A DNA stretch of 64,000 nucleotides from Salibaculum halophilum (GTDB taxonomy: Bacteria > Pseudomonadota > Alphaproteobacteria > Rhodobacterales > Rhodobacteraceae). The notes beneath the pieces were generated by a model. The model searched no databases. It had not been told where the DNA came from and worked only from the letters and a program-made list of their open reading frames with translations. The position numbers and the translations under genes are program-made. The DNA lies in assembly GCF_002094885.1 (NCBI RefSeq), contig NZ_MSIT01000001.1, positions 1 to 64,000 of the forward strand. The letters are read 5' to 3'. The number at the start of each line of letters is the position of its first letter. Within the stretch, counting starts at the first letter, position 1. Shown piece after piece: positions 15,990 through 24,446 of the stretch.

Positions 15990-17828
15990 TCAGCCGGCTT
16001 CGGCGGCGTCGAGCTTTTCCTGCGCGGCCAGCCAGAGGGTTTCGGCACGCTCCAGCCCCTCCATGACCTCGACATACTTGCGGTTCCAGGTCTCGAGTTC
16101 ATTGGCCTGCGCCGCCTCGTATAGCGCGGGGTCGGCCAGCTTGGCGGCCAGTTTCTCGCGCATCTCCTCGATCCTGGTGACGCGGGCCTCGCATTTGCGC
16201 ACCTCGGCGCGCAGTTCGAGGATGCGGTCGCGCGAGGGGCGGGGCGCTTTCGGCTTTTCGGGTTTCGCCGGCTTGTCGCCCGAGATCAGCAGCTTGCGAT
16301 AGGCCTCCAGATCGTCGTCGAAGGCGGTTACGCGGCCGCCCTTGACCAGCCAGAGCCGGTCGGCCACGAGGCTGAGCAGGTGCATGTCGTGGCTGACCAG
16401 CACCACCGCGCCGGAATAGGCGGTCAGCGCCTCGACAAGGGCCTCGCGGCTCTCGATGTCGAGGTGGTTAGTCGGCTCGTCGAGGATCAACAGGTGCGGT
16501 GCGTCGAGCGTGGCCAGCAGAAGCGACAGCCGCGCCTTCTGTCCGCCCGACAGCTTTGCCGCGGGTAGCTCGACCTGATCGGCCGTCAGCCCGAAGCCGG
16601 CCAGCCGCGCGCGCAGCCGGCCCGGGGCCTCGTCGGGGCGCTCGCGGCGCAGGTGATCCAGCGGAGTCTCGTCAGGGCGCAGCTCTTCCAGCTGGTGCTG
16701 GGCAAAATAGCCCACGCGCAGCTTGCCATGCGCGGTGAACGTGCCGGTCTGGGGTTGAAGCTTGCCCGACAAGAGCTTGGAAAGCGTTGATTTCCCCTCG
16801 CCGTTGCGGCCCAGAAGTGCAATCCGGTCGTCCTGGTCGATGCGCAGCGACAGCCGATCCAGAACCGTGGTGTCGCCATAGCCCACGGCGACGCCATCGG
16901 TGGTGATTATGGGCGGCGACAGCTCCTCGGGTTCGGGAAAGGAAAAGGCGCGCAGGGCGGCCTCTTGCGGGGTCGCGGTCAGGGTGATCCGTTCGATCAT
17001 CTTCAGTCGCGATTGCGCCTGTTTCGCCTTGGAGGCCTTGGCGCGGAACCGGTCGACGAAGCTTTGCAGGTGGGCCTTGCGTTCCTGCGCCTTGCGGTTC
17101 TGCGCCTCGGCCACGGCCAGCCGGGCGGCGCGCTGTTCGGCAAAGCGGTCGTAGGGCGTGGCGTAATAGGTGAGCTTACGGTCCTCCAGGTGCAGGATGC
17201 CGCCCACCGCGCGATTGAGGAGCCCGCGGTCGTGGCTGATGACAAGCACCGTGTGCGGATAGCGCGCCAGGTAGCTTTCCAGCCAGAGCGCGCCTTCAAG
17301 ATCGAGGTAGTTCGTCGGCTCGTCCAGCAGCAGCAGGTCGGGGGCCGAGAACAGGACCGCCGCCAATGCGACGCGCATTCGCCAGCCGCCCGAGAAGCCC
17401 GAACAGGGCATGCGCTGCTCGGCGTCCGAAAAGCCCAGGCCCTTGAGGATGGCGCTGGCGCGCGCCTCGGCCGACCAGGCGTCGATATCCGTCAGCCGGG
17501 TCTGGATCTCGGCGATGCGGTGGGGGTCGTCGGTGTCCTCGGCCATCAGGGCAAGCCGTTCGGTATCGGCGGCGAGCACCGTGTCGAGCAGCGAGGTGTC
17601 CGAGCCCGGCACCTCCTGGCTGACACCACCGATGCGGGCCCCCTTTGGCAGGTCGATCGTGCCGCCCTCGAGCGTCAGTTCCCCCCGGATCAGGCGGAAC
17701 AGCGTGGTCTTGCCGGTGCCGTTGCGGCCCACCACGCCGACCTTGTGGCCGGTGGGGATGACGGCGCTGGCGGCCTCGATCAGGGGGCGGCCCTCGACCG
17801 AGTAGGTGATGTCGGAAATACGCAGCAT
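15990..17828 (-). CDS. ABC-F family ATPase (YheS/Uup-type)
   Basis: A 612-residue soluble protein with two ABC cassettes and no membrane span. The first Walker A is GRNGTGKTT and the first signature FSGGWRMR; the second Walker A is GRNGEGKST and the second signature LSGGQKAR. Each cassette has [11 protein letters not shown] or [11 protein letters not shown] as Walker B. A lysine/arginine-rich linker (about 245-310) and a C-terminal coiled coil (about 530-612) complete the ABC-F layout. Such proteins bind the ribosome and modulate translation or rescue stalls. The start ATG ([10 protein letters not shown]) is the conserved one; an upstream frame is rejected. Confidence 0.93.
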   Translation of the reverse strand: MLRISDITYSVEGRPLIEAASAVIPTGHKVGVVGRNGTGKTTLFRLIRGELTLEGGTIDLPKGARIGGVSQEVPGSDTSLLDTVLAADTERLALMAEDTDDPHRIAEIQTRLTDIDAWSAEARASAILKGLGFSDAEQRMPCSGFSGGWRMRVALAAVLFSAPDLLLLDEPTNYLDLEGALWLESYLARYPHTVLVISHDRGLLNRAVGGILHLEDRKLTYYATPYDRFAEQRAARLAVAEAQNRKAQERKAHLQSFVDRFRAKASKAKQAQSRLKMIERITLTATPQEAALRAFSFPEPEELSPPIITTDGVAVGYGDTTVLDRLSLRIDQDDRIALLGRNGEGKSTLSKLLSGKLQPQTGTFTAHGKLRVGYFAQHQLEELRPDETPLDHLRRERPDEAPGRLRARLAGFGLTADQVELPAAKLSGGQKARLSLLLATLDAPHLLILDEPTNHLDIESREALVEALTAYSGAVVLVSHDMHLLSLVADRLWLVKGGRVTAFDDDLEAYRKLLISGDKPAKPEKPKAPRPSRDRILELRAEVRKCEARVTRIEEMREKLAAKLADPALYEAAQANELETWNRKYVEVMEGLERAETLWLAAQEKLDAAEAG

Positions 17829-17935
17829 GGCGAAGGGCCTGCCAGAGGGTGCCGGCGGCGTCAATCGCGCCTTTTCAAGGCGCACCCCCCATGCTATCGG
17901 CGCGGCGATATTCACCGACCATCGAGGAAAGACCC

Positions 17936-18358
17936 ATGGCCACCGAACGCACCCTGTCGATCATCAAGCCCGACGCCACCGCCCGCAACCTGACCGGCAA
18001 GATCAACGCCAAGTTCGAGGAGGCCGGCCTGCGCATCGTCGCCCAGAAGCGCATCCTGCTGACGAAGGCCCAGGCCGAGCAGTTCTATGCCGTCCACGCC
18101 GAACGCCCGTTCTTTGACGAGTTGACGGGCTTCATGGCCTCGGCCCCGGTGGTCGTGCAGGTGCTCGAGGGCGAGGGCGCCATCGCCCGCAACCGCGAGG
18201 TCATGGGCGCGACCAATCCGGCGGATGCCGCCGCGGACACAATACGCGCGGAATTCGCCGCCTCCGTGGGCGAGAACTCGGTCCATGGGTCCGATGCGCC
18301 GGAAACGGCCGCGGAAGAGATCGCCTTTTTCTTCTCTGGCCTCGAACTGGTCGGCTGA
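17936..18358 (+). CDS. ndk: Nucleoside diphosphate kinase
   Basis: A 140-residue enzyme that transfers phosphate between nucleoside tri- and diphosphates. It opens [21 protein letters not shown]. The active-site histidine lies in NSVHGSD near residue 117, and the C-terminal FFF segment is typical. A GAGGAAAG ribosome-binding site precedes the ATG by about 5 bases. Length matches the family exactly. It is divergent from the ABC-F gene and ends in a strong terminator. Confidence 0.97.
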   Translation: MATERTLSIIKPDATARNLTGKINAKFEEAGLRIVAQKRILLTKAQAEQFYAVHAERPFFDELTGFMASAPVVVQVLEGEGAIARNREVMGATNPADAAADTIRAEFAASVGENSVHGSDAPETAAEEIAFFFSGLELVG

Positions 18359-18363
18359 GCGCG

Positions 18364-18416
18364 AACAAAATTCCAGAATTTTGTTGCCGCCCGGACCTAC
18401 CCGTCCGGGCGGTTTT
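18364..18416 (+). terminator. Double hairpin terminator after ndk
   Basis: An AT-rich 9-bp hairpin (AACAAAATT/AATTTTGTT, 18364-18385) is followed by a 10-bp GC hairpin (CCGCCCGGAC/GTCCGGGCGG, 18387-18412) and TTTT. The second is a standard rho-independent terminator for ndk and overlaps the 3' end of the convergent antiporter gene. The first, made almost wholly of A and T in a GC-rich genome, is an extra element of unknown purpose. Confidence 0.85.
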
Positions 18417-19566
18417 CCTTTGCCAGCGCCCATTGCGTCAGGGGCGGGCCGATCACCTCGAAGACCACCGTCGCGGCGATGGTGACGGCCAGCACCACCT
18501 CGCCCGCCTGCGGAAACCGCTCCGCGGCGACCAGTGCCATGCCCACGGCCACCCCGGCCTGCGGCAGCAGGGCGGCGGCGGTGCGCGCACCGCGGGCCGG
18601 GCGCATTCCGGCCAGCGGCCCGCCGAGCGCGCCGCCGGCCAGGCGCCCCAGCACACGCAGGATCATGTAGGCCACTCCGGTCCCACCTGCCGCGACGAGC
18701 GCGGAGACATCCAGCGAGGCCCCGGCCATCACGAAGAACAGCAGCAGGAAGGGCCATTCGATCCGCTCGATCTCGTGAAAGGGGCGGTCGTGGTGGCGCG
18801 CAAGGTTGGTGACAAGCGCGCCCGTGGTCATCCCCGCGATCAGGAAGGACACCTCCAGCCAGAGCGCCAGGCCGGCGATGACCAGGACAAGCCCCAGCGC
18901 CTCGATCAGGGTGGGCTCGCCCGGCTTCACGCGCCCGGTCAGGGCGGCGGCGGGCAGCCCCAGCACGAGGCCCAGCACGACGGCGCCGCCGACCTCGTAA
19001 CCGGCATGGGCCAGCGCGGCGGTGTCGCCGTCTCCGCCAAGCATGGCTGCCAGCGTCAGCAGCAGCGAGAAGGCCAGCAGCCCCCAGGCGTCATCGATGG
19101 CCACGATGCCGATCAGAAGCTTGCCGAAGGGGCTGGTCTGGGCGCCGCTCTCGCGGATCACGTCCAGCGTGGCCGCCGGGGCCGTGGCGGTGGCGATGCC
19201 TGCCAGCAGCAGCGCCGCCGCCAGGGGGGTGCCCAGCGCCCAGAGCCCCAGCCCGACCACCAGCGCGGTGCCCGCCACGACCGCCAGCGACAGCACCAGG
19301 ATCGCGCGCCCCCGGGCGGCCAGCGTGCCCCGGTCGAGGCTGCCGCCCATCAGGAAGGCGACCATGGTCAGCGCCGTCGGCGCCAGCACCTCGTGCGCCG
19401 ACTCGATGTCGATGGGCAGCCAGTTCAGGCCCGGCGGGCCGACCAGCACGCCCAGCAGGATCAGCAGCGTCACGCGGGGGACGTGGACCAGGTGCCCGAC
19501 CGCGTCCAGCGCCAGCCCGGCGAGGAACAGCAGCCCCACGGCAAGCATCACGATTTCCGGTGTCAT
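18397..19566 (-). CDS. Cation:proton antiporter (monovalent cation/H+ antiporter family)
   Basis: A 389-residue polytopic membrane protein with about 12 hydrophobic spans. It has the antiporter features LAGIATATAPAATLDVIRES (discontinuous helix region) and LLIGIVAIDDAWGLLAFSLLL, where the adjacent acidic pair is the expected ion-binding site. There is no C-terminal RCK domain, so it is a Kef-like antiporter without the regulatory module. It likely exchanges K+ or Na+ for protons. Convergent with ndk. Confidence 0.88.
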   Translation of the reverse strand: MTPEIVMLAVGLLFLAGLALDAVGHLVHVPRVTLLILLGVLVGPPGLNWLPIDIESAHEVLAPTALTMVAFLMGGSLDRGTLAARGRAILVLSLAVVAGTALVVGLGLWALGTPLAAALLLAGIATATAPAATLDVIRESGAQTSPFGKLLIGIVAIDDAWGLLAFSLLLTLAAMLGGDGDTAALAHAGYEVGGAVVLGLVLGLPAAALTGRVKPGEPTLIEALGLVLVIAGLALWLEVSFLIAGMTTGALVTNLARHHDRPFHEIERIEWPFLLLFFVMAGASLDVSALVAAGGTGVAYMILRVLGRLAGGALGGPLAGMRPARGARTAAALLPQAGVAVGMALVAAERFPQAGEVVLAVTIAATVVFEVIGPPLTQWALAKENRPDG

Positions 19567-19597
19567 GGCAGCAGCCTAGGGCGCGCGGGGCCGGGCC

Positions 19598-20086
19598 TCA
19601 AGCGCGGCAATGGCGTGCGACCTCGCGGTCACGCAGCCCGGTTTCCACCAGCAGGCAGCGGTCGCGTGCCGCGTAGTAGTAGCCGCGCGCATACCATTTT
19701 ACTGCCGCGTCGATGTCGCGGTCGGCCACGATCCAGGCACCCCGCAGGTAACGGCCCGCGTATTCCAGGTTCGTCTCGGCATCGAGCAGCGCCTCGGGCG
19801 GGCCGTCATGGCCCATCTGCGCCGCGGTCTCGGGCAGGATTTGCATCAGGCCCCAATAGGGGCCGTTGCGCGCCCGCGGGCGGTAGTCGCTCTCGCGCTG
19901 GATGACCCGGTGCAGCAATGCCTCGGGGATATCGTGGATCTCGGCATACTCGACGATCAGTGCCCGCATTTCCGGCGTCTCGCCGGGATGGAGCGCCGGG
20001 GAGTCCGCCATCTGGGGCGCGGGCGGCGGGCCGGTGCCGCAGGCCGACAGAAGGGCGAAAAGACACAGGACCCGGATCAAACGCAT
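19598..20086 (-). CDS. Lytic transglycosylase lipoprotein (SLT domain)
   Basis: A 162-residue protein. The start gives MRLIRVLCLFALLSACGTG, whose LSAC lipobox predicts lipidation at the cysteine. A compact SLT-type domain has the catalytic Glu in VIQRESDYRPRARNGPYWGL, followed by MQILPETAAQMG, the family's GLMQ(I/L)xPxTA motif. It would cleave peptidoglycan glycan strands from the outer membrane. It is shorter than most MltC/MltE relatives. Longer upstream frames lack a signal peptide and are rejected. Confidence 0.88.
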   Translation of the reverse strand: MRLIRVLCLFALLSACGTGPPPAPQMADSPALHPGETPEMRALIVEYAEIHDIPEALLHRVIQRESDYRPRARNGPYWGLMQILPETAAQMGHDGPPEALLDAETNLEYAGRYLRGAWIVADRDIDAAVKWYARGYYYAARDRCLLVETGLRDREVARHCRA

Positions 20087-20355
20087 GCGACATCGTAGCT
20101 CGAAGGCGCCGGGGGCGCAAAGCCCGGTCGGGCCGGGTCGGCAAGGCTTTGCCATCCGGGCGATGGCAGCATTGCGGTCGCCGCGGCTGTCGATCCCGTC
20201 GCGGCCGCCGGCGCTGCGGTACCGGAAACTGTTTCGGGCCCGTGATCCCGCGCCTGCGCGCAATGGCCACGACCGAGTGCAGAGAAAAAGGCGAACCGGC
20301 GCCGGGCGGCGCGGTGGGAGAAGGCCGCGCGCCCGGCCGCCGATCCGCGGGTCTG

Positions 20356-20388
20356 CCGCGTGCCCCGAAAGGAGGAAAAGGCACGCGG
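20356..20388 (-). other. Stem-loop with anti-Shine-Dalgarno loop behind the 44-codon gene
   Basis: A 9-bp perfect stem (CCGCGTGCC/GGCACGCGG) encloses a 15-base loop. On the minus strand the loop contains CCUCCUUUC, identical to the anti-Shine-Dalgarno end of alphaproteobacterial 16S rRNA. It lies 16 bases after the stop of the small minus-strand gene at 20405-20539. There is no T-run, so it is not a classic terminator. The gap 20087-20404 holds nothing else I can support. Confidence 0.4.
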
Positions 20389-20404
20389 GCGGGTGCAAAG
20401 CCCC

Positions 20405-20539
20405 TCAGATGCTGGCGAAATCGCGGAACACCACCGGTTTCGGGGGGCCGGGGCGCCGCCGTGTGCCAGCGTTAGTGGGCATCGGCGCCACGGGGGGTGT
20501 GGACCCTTTCCTCGGGTCCTCTGCGCTGTCCTGTGCCAT
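20405..20539 (-). CDS. 44-residue protein of unknown function
   Basis: The ATG (MAQDSAEDPRKGSTPPVAPM) has AGCAGG about 8 bases upstream. The product is proline- and arginine-rich, probably disordered, and ends KPVVFRDFASI, which looks like a conserved peptide rather than random sequence. It is soluble, with no signal or membrane span. A stem-loop follows on the same strand. A TTG upstream (20587) would add 16 residues. I do not know its function; existence is inferred from the start signals and the ordered C-terminus. Confidence 0.45.
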   Translation of the reverse strand: MAQDSAEDPRKGSTPPVAPMPTNAGTRRRPGPPKPVVFRDFASI

Positions 20540-20696
20540 GACGGTCACCTGCTCTGCGTCTTGCGGTCTGCCTCGCCGGTCTTTCAAGGGGCCTCTTGGT
20601 GGGCCGTAGCATCACGCAAGCATGCGCAGTGGGCGGGGAAAGGGCCGAAATGCGGCAATTTCGTGGCAGTGTCCCGCCTGTCGCGCGCCGGGCCGG

Positions 20697-21701
20697 TCAG
20701 TTCTGCATCGGGATGCCGTCCTCCCAGCGGAATCCCACGCCGCCGCCCTGCCAGACCCCGTCGCCGAATGGGCTGGACCCGTCGATCGGCAGGGTGGGCG
20801 GCAACCCGGTGTCAGGCACCAGGTCATGCGTGCCCCGCACGGTGCTGCGATGCATGATCCGCAGGCCCTGGTCCTCGGCGGGCATATGCGCTTCGGGGGC
20901 CGCGCGATGGGCCACGGCCAGGTTGTCGATGAAGACGCAGTCGTTTTCGCGATACTCATAGGCGGTGGCATAGCCGCGCTCGAACCCGGCGTTCAGGATA
21001 TCGTTGTAGCTGTGACAAAGGGCCTTGAGCGCGTCGGCATCCAGCAGGCGTGCCCCCTCGGCGCCGGGCAGAACCTCGACAACCGCGCCAGTCATGCCGA
21101 GGTGCAGCCAGATGCAGGACTGTCCCGACACCGGGTGGCGATGGACCAGCGGGTGCACCACGCCCGAGGCCGAGTTGACCGAGGCCAGCCGCGCCCAGTA
21201 GGACTGCGTTTCGGGCGACAGGGCGTCATGGGCCAGCCCCTGATGCGCGAACCAGGTACCGCCGCCGTTCTCGGCCGGGCGCACGATATGATAGCCCGAA
21301 TGCGAAAAGGTCGCGGGCAGGAAACTGCCGTCGTTGTGCCATTGCGGCCCGACACCGGGGATGCCATGGCGGCGGTCGTTGGACAGCCGGAAGATGTGCG
21401 GATTGCCGCCGGGCGTGGCCGGGTGAACGCCATGCGTGCTGTGCAACTCGCGTCCGCCCCACCAGCACGAGGCGCGCAGGAAGTCCTCGGGATCTACGGG
21501 CCGATCGTTATTGAAGACGAGGAATCCGTGCAGGGCCATCTCGTGTTCGAGGGCATCAAGCACCTCGCGGGGCGGGACCTGCTCGGCGGACAGGTCGACG
21601 CCGTGAACCTCGGCGCCGATGGGGTCGAGGGGGCGGACCTCGGCCCCCGCGGATGCGATGATGGCCTGTCGATCGGCGGCGGTCGTGTGCGGCATTTTCA
21701 T
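20697..21701 (-). CDS. TauD/TfdA-family Fe(II)/2-oxoglutarate dioxygenase
   Basis: A 334-residue enzyme of the taurine-dioxygenase superfamily. The iron ligands are visible as H-x-D in PQWHNDGSF and the distal His in NLAVAHRAAPE; the 2-oxoglutarate-binding Arg lies in the following GLRIMHRSTVRG. The substrate is not taurine with any certainty: no tau transport genes are adjacent. An excellent AAGGAGGTG lies 7 bases before the ATG, so the gene is probably well translated. It seems to be a single-gene unit. Confidence 0.9.
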   Translation of the reverse strand: MKMPHTTAADRQAIIASAGAEVRPLDPIGAEVHGVDLSAEQVPPREVLDALEHEMALHGFLVFNNDRPVDPEDFLRASCWWGGRELHSTHGVHPATPGGNPHIFRLSNDRRHGIPGVGPQWHNDGSFLPATFSHSGYHIVRPAENGGGTWFAHQGLAHDALSPETQSYWARLASVNSASGVVHPLVHRHPVSGQSCIWLHLGMTGAVVEVLPGAEGARLLDADALKALCHSYNDILNAGFERGYATAYEYRENDCVFIDNLAVAHRAAPEAHMPAEDQGLRIMHRSTVRGTHDLVPDTGLPPTLPIDGSSPFGDGVWQGGGVGFRWEDGIPMQN

Positions 21702-21780
21702 GGGCGCACCTCCTTTCAGCCTTCTTCCACCTATGTCGCGCCGTGAGGGTCTGAAAGGGGCGCGCCGCTGGCCCGGTCAG

Positions 21781-22386
21781 TCACTGCGGCTCCGGGGGCG
21801 AGGGGGCCGCGCGGCGGGGCAGGGGCGTGTCCAGCCCGACGTCGCCATAGGCGCGGACCCTGTCCTGGCCGCAGCGGAAACCGGGCGCCCGGGCGTCGGC
21901 CACCTTTCGAGCCACAGTATTGGCCCCCGCGGTGCGACTGGCGTCCACCACGCCGACCATGCAGCTTTCCTCGGCGGCGCCCCCCGCAGCGGTGCTGACG
22001 ATCAGGATCTCGCGGGGATCGGGGTCTGGCCCGACGAACCAGCGATGGATCGTGGCCACGATACGCGGTGTGCCATCCGTTTCGTGGCGGCGCCACTCCA
22101 CGGTGTCATGCACGCTGCTGAAACTGGCGAAGCTTTCCCACGGGCCGAAGTCGGGCGTGCTTCCGTAATCCATCGAGATGCGCGCATCCCCGTCGGTCAG
22201 CATAACATACATCCCGTCCGGGCCGGGGCAGACCATGCGAAAGCCCATGCCGGCCGCGTCGGGCGGCACGTCCTGATCGAGGGTCCGGCAATCCTCGGCC
22301 CAATCGTAACTCGTGTAGACGCTGTCAATATCCTGCGCCTGCACACCAGCAGGGAGCGCCAGGACGAGTAGCGCCAGCCGCATCAT
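21781..22386 (-). CDS. Secreted protein of unknown function, third gene of VWA-WG trio
   Basis: A 201-residue protein with a signal peptide (MMRLALLVLALPAGVQA-Q) and four mature cysteines (in EDCRT, MVCPG, ESCMV and GFRCG), enough for two disulfides. I recognise no domain. Its start overlaps the stop of the WG-repeat gene, so translation is coupled. A role together with the VWA and WG proteins in the periplasm or at the surface is inferred from the operon only. Confidence 0.7.
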   Translation of the reverse strand: MMRLALLVLALPAGVQAQDIDSVYTSYDWAEDCRTLDQDVPPDAAGMGFRMVCPGPDGMYVMLTDGDARISMDYGSTPDFGPWESFASFSSVHDTVEWRRHETDGTPRIVATIHRWFVGPDPDPREILIVSTAAGGAAEESCMVGVVDASRTAGANTVARKVADARAPGFRCGQDRVRAYGDVGLDTPLPRRAAPSPPEPQ

Positions 22387-24446
22387 TCGTCGCGCTCCAG
22401 CGGGACCTCGGCAAAGCGCAATGTCACGCTGCCCGCCCCGTCGACTTGATCATGCGCATCCAGATGTGCCGTTACGTTGCCGGACAGGCGGCCATCCTGG
22501 TATTCAAGGTGGCCCTGGCCCCGCACGGCCACACCGGCGAAGCTGATCGAGGCGGGCGCATCCGGCCCGGCGGTGAAGGCGCCGCGCGCTCCGGCGGGAA
22601 GGCGCAGCTCGAGCTTGGGGCCGAACTCGCCAAGGGAAAGCACGAGGCCATCAGCTGTCTCGACGGCTTTCGCGGGGGTGAAGAAGTTGATCAGCGGATC
22701 ATCCGGCATCGACTCGTCCAGCGCCGTGACGGCCCCGGTCGTTTCGACCAGCGCGACCTCGGGGCCAACCTCATAGGGGATCGCGTTGAACGCGGCCGAA
22801 AGCGTGATCGTGTCGGCCGGGTCATCGCGCGAGACAAACGTGATGTCGACCTCGCCGGAAATCGCCATTTGGTCGCGGCGCGTCAAGGTCAGGCTGCCGC
22901 CGCCTTCGGAGGTGTAAGTGGCCGGCTGCGGGGCGTTCGGGCCAGCGTCCCGGACGCCCAACCACAAATAAGCCGAGGGTTTGTCATCTGCACTGGTTGG
23001 ACCGAGGGCATGCTGACCGGGCCCGATACCGGCAGGCAGGCCGAGGCTCAGCGAGCCACCCACTGTCTTGCCCTGCCACTTTGCCGCTCCCAGCGAAAGC
23101 GACAGGCTCCAGGGGCCACCCGCATTCGTGGCGCCTTCCGTGCCGTCCATTTCGAAATCCGAAAGATTGCACGGTGCATCGGAACGGCGCGGGGCGACAT
23201 CGCCCTCGACCGCCCCCGAAAGCGCCATGCGATAGGCCCCGGGCGCAAGATCGCCGCTGTCCGTGGTCGTTGGCAATGCGGCCACACCCGGCGCGCGACG
23301 ACAGGCGGTCGAATCTATGACCGTCGCGCCATCGGTGTCGAGCCAGACCAGTTTGTCGCGCGCCCACGGCAAGTGCCAGAGCATGGTTTCCGGGCCGATG
23401 CGGGGGTCGCCCGGCCCTTCGTAACTGATGTCGGGGGTATTGCCGCAGATATTGGTCCCGTCACCGACAACCAGAGGCAACAGCCCGCGGTGATAGGATG
23501 GAAGACGGGCCTCGTTGCAGATCGTCAGACGCGATCCCGCTTGCGGATCGACCGCGACCCTGCCCTCGGTGTCGATCCAGACGGGGCCGGGCTGCACGGC
23601 TGCGCGCCCATTCGAGAAGGGCGCGGCCGCCTCGATCTCGCGCGTGCCGCCATCGGCCAGTGTCATCTTTTCGATCGCCCAATCCGATGTGTCGATGTAG
23701 CCGACAGTGCTCTTTCGGCGCACCGGCGCAAGGCCGCCGGCGTATGGACCTGCTTCCTGCAAGACGAACTTGCGGGGGAAAGCCAACTCACCGGAGGTGT
23801 CGATATAGCCCCAGAAGCCTTCGTTGATCGCGGCGGCCGCGCGCCCGTCCGAGAAATCGCCGCCCGCGTGGAACTCAGGGGCAATTGCCCAGTCACCGGA
23901 CGTGTCGATCCACCCGACCTTGGAGCCGTCGTCCGTTGCGACACGCACCCAGGCCAAGCCCTCGGAAAAGCTGCCCAGGTCCAGGACCTCGGCATCCGCC
24001 AGTGCGGGCGGCGTCCAGGTGCCGCCGGCCGCGCTGACATAGTGGGGCATGCCGTCGGCAGGCGTGGCCGCGCTGCAGCCCTGCGACATCGGCTTGTAGG
24101 GTGACAGCGCGTAATCCTGCCCCGCGATCACCACGCGGTCGGCATCCTGCGCGCCCGGCTCAACGATATAATCGCCATTGCGGTCTATAAGGCCCCAGCC
24201 CGCGGCGGTTTCGACCGCTGCAGCACCTTCCGAAAAGGGCCTGACCCGCCGCCACGCCGGCGCAAGCCGCCATTCGCCGTCGCGTCCGACAAAGCCCCAT
24301 TCGTCCCCCTCCGGCAACGGGTAAAGCCCGGCCGCGTCCGCATCGCCGGGCGACGAGCAGGGCTGCGCCGCCGCGCCGGGGCCTGTGGAAACAAGGACGG
24401 CACAGGCGCAGGCGAAAAGGACGGGGAAACGCGCGACCGGCGTCAT
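22383..24446 (-). CDS. Secreted WG-repeat protein
   Basis: A 687-residue protein with a signal peptide (1 to about 27). The first half (about 40-330) is built of WG repeats, seen as EWGFVGRDGEWRLAP, GWGLIDRNGDYIVEP, VGWIDTSGDWAIAPEF, FWGYIDTSGELAFP and VGYIDTSDWAIEK. WG repeats form a beta-rich, probably ligand- or protein-binding scaffold. The second half is beta-rich with no recognised domain and contains two similar jellyroll-like stretches. It is joined to the upstream VWA gene by ATGA and to the downstream gene by overlapping ATG codons. Confidence 0.82.
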   Translation of the reverse strand: MTPVARFPVLFACACAVLVSTGPGAAAQPCSSPGDADAAGLYPLPEGDEWGFVGRDGEWRLAPAWRRVRPFSEGAAAVETAAGWGLIDRNGDYIVEPGAQDADRVVIAGQDYALSPYKPMSQGCSAATPADGMPHYVSAAGGTWTPPALADAEVLDLGSFSEGLAWVRVATDDGSKVGWIDTSGDWAIAPEFHAGGDFSDGRAAAAINEGFWGYIDTSGELAFPRKFVLQEAGPYAGGLAPVRRKSTVGYIDTSDWAIEKMTLADGGTREIEAAAPFSNGRAAVQPGPVWIDTEGRVAVDPQAGSRLTICNEARLPSYHRGLLPLVVGDGTNICGNTPDISYEGPGDPRIGPETMLWHLPWARDKLVWLDTDGATVIDSTACRRAPGVAALPTTTDSGDLAPGAYRMALSGAVEGDVAPRRSDAPCNLSDFEMDGTEGATNAGGPWSLSLSLGAAKWQGKTVGGSLSLGLPAGIGPGQHALGPTSADDKPSAYLWLGVRDAGPNAPQPATYTSEGGGSLTLTRRDQMAISGEVDITFVSRDDPADTITLSAAFNAIPYEVGPEVALVETTGAVTALDESMPDDPLINFFTPAKAVETADGLVLSLGEFGPKLELRLPAGARGAFTAGPDAPASISFAGVAVRGQGHLEYQDGRLSGNVTAHLDAHDQVDGAGSVTLRFAEVPLERDE

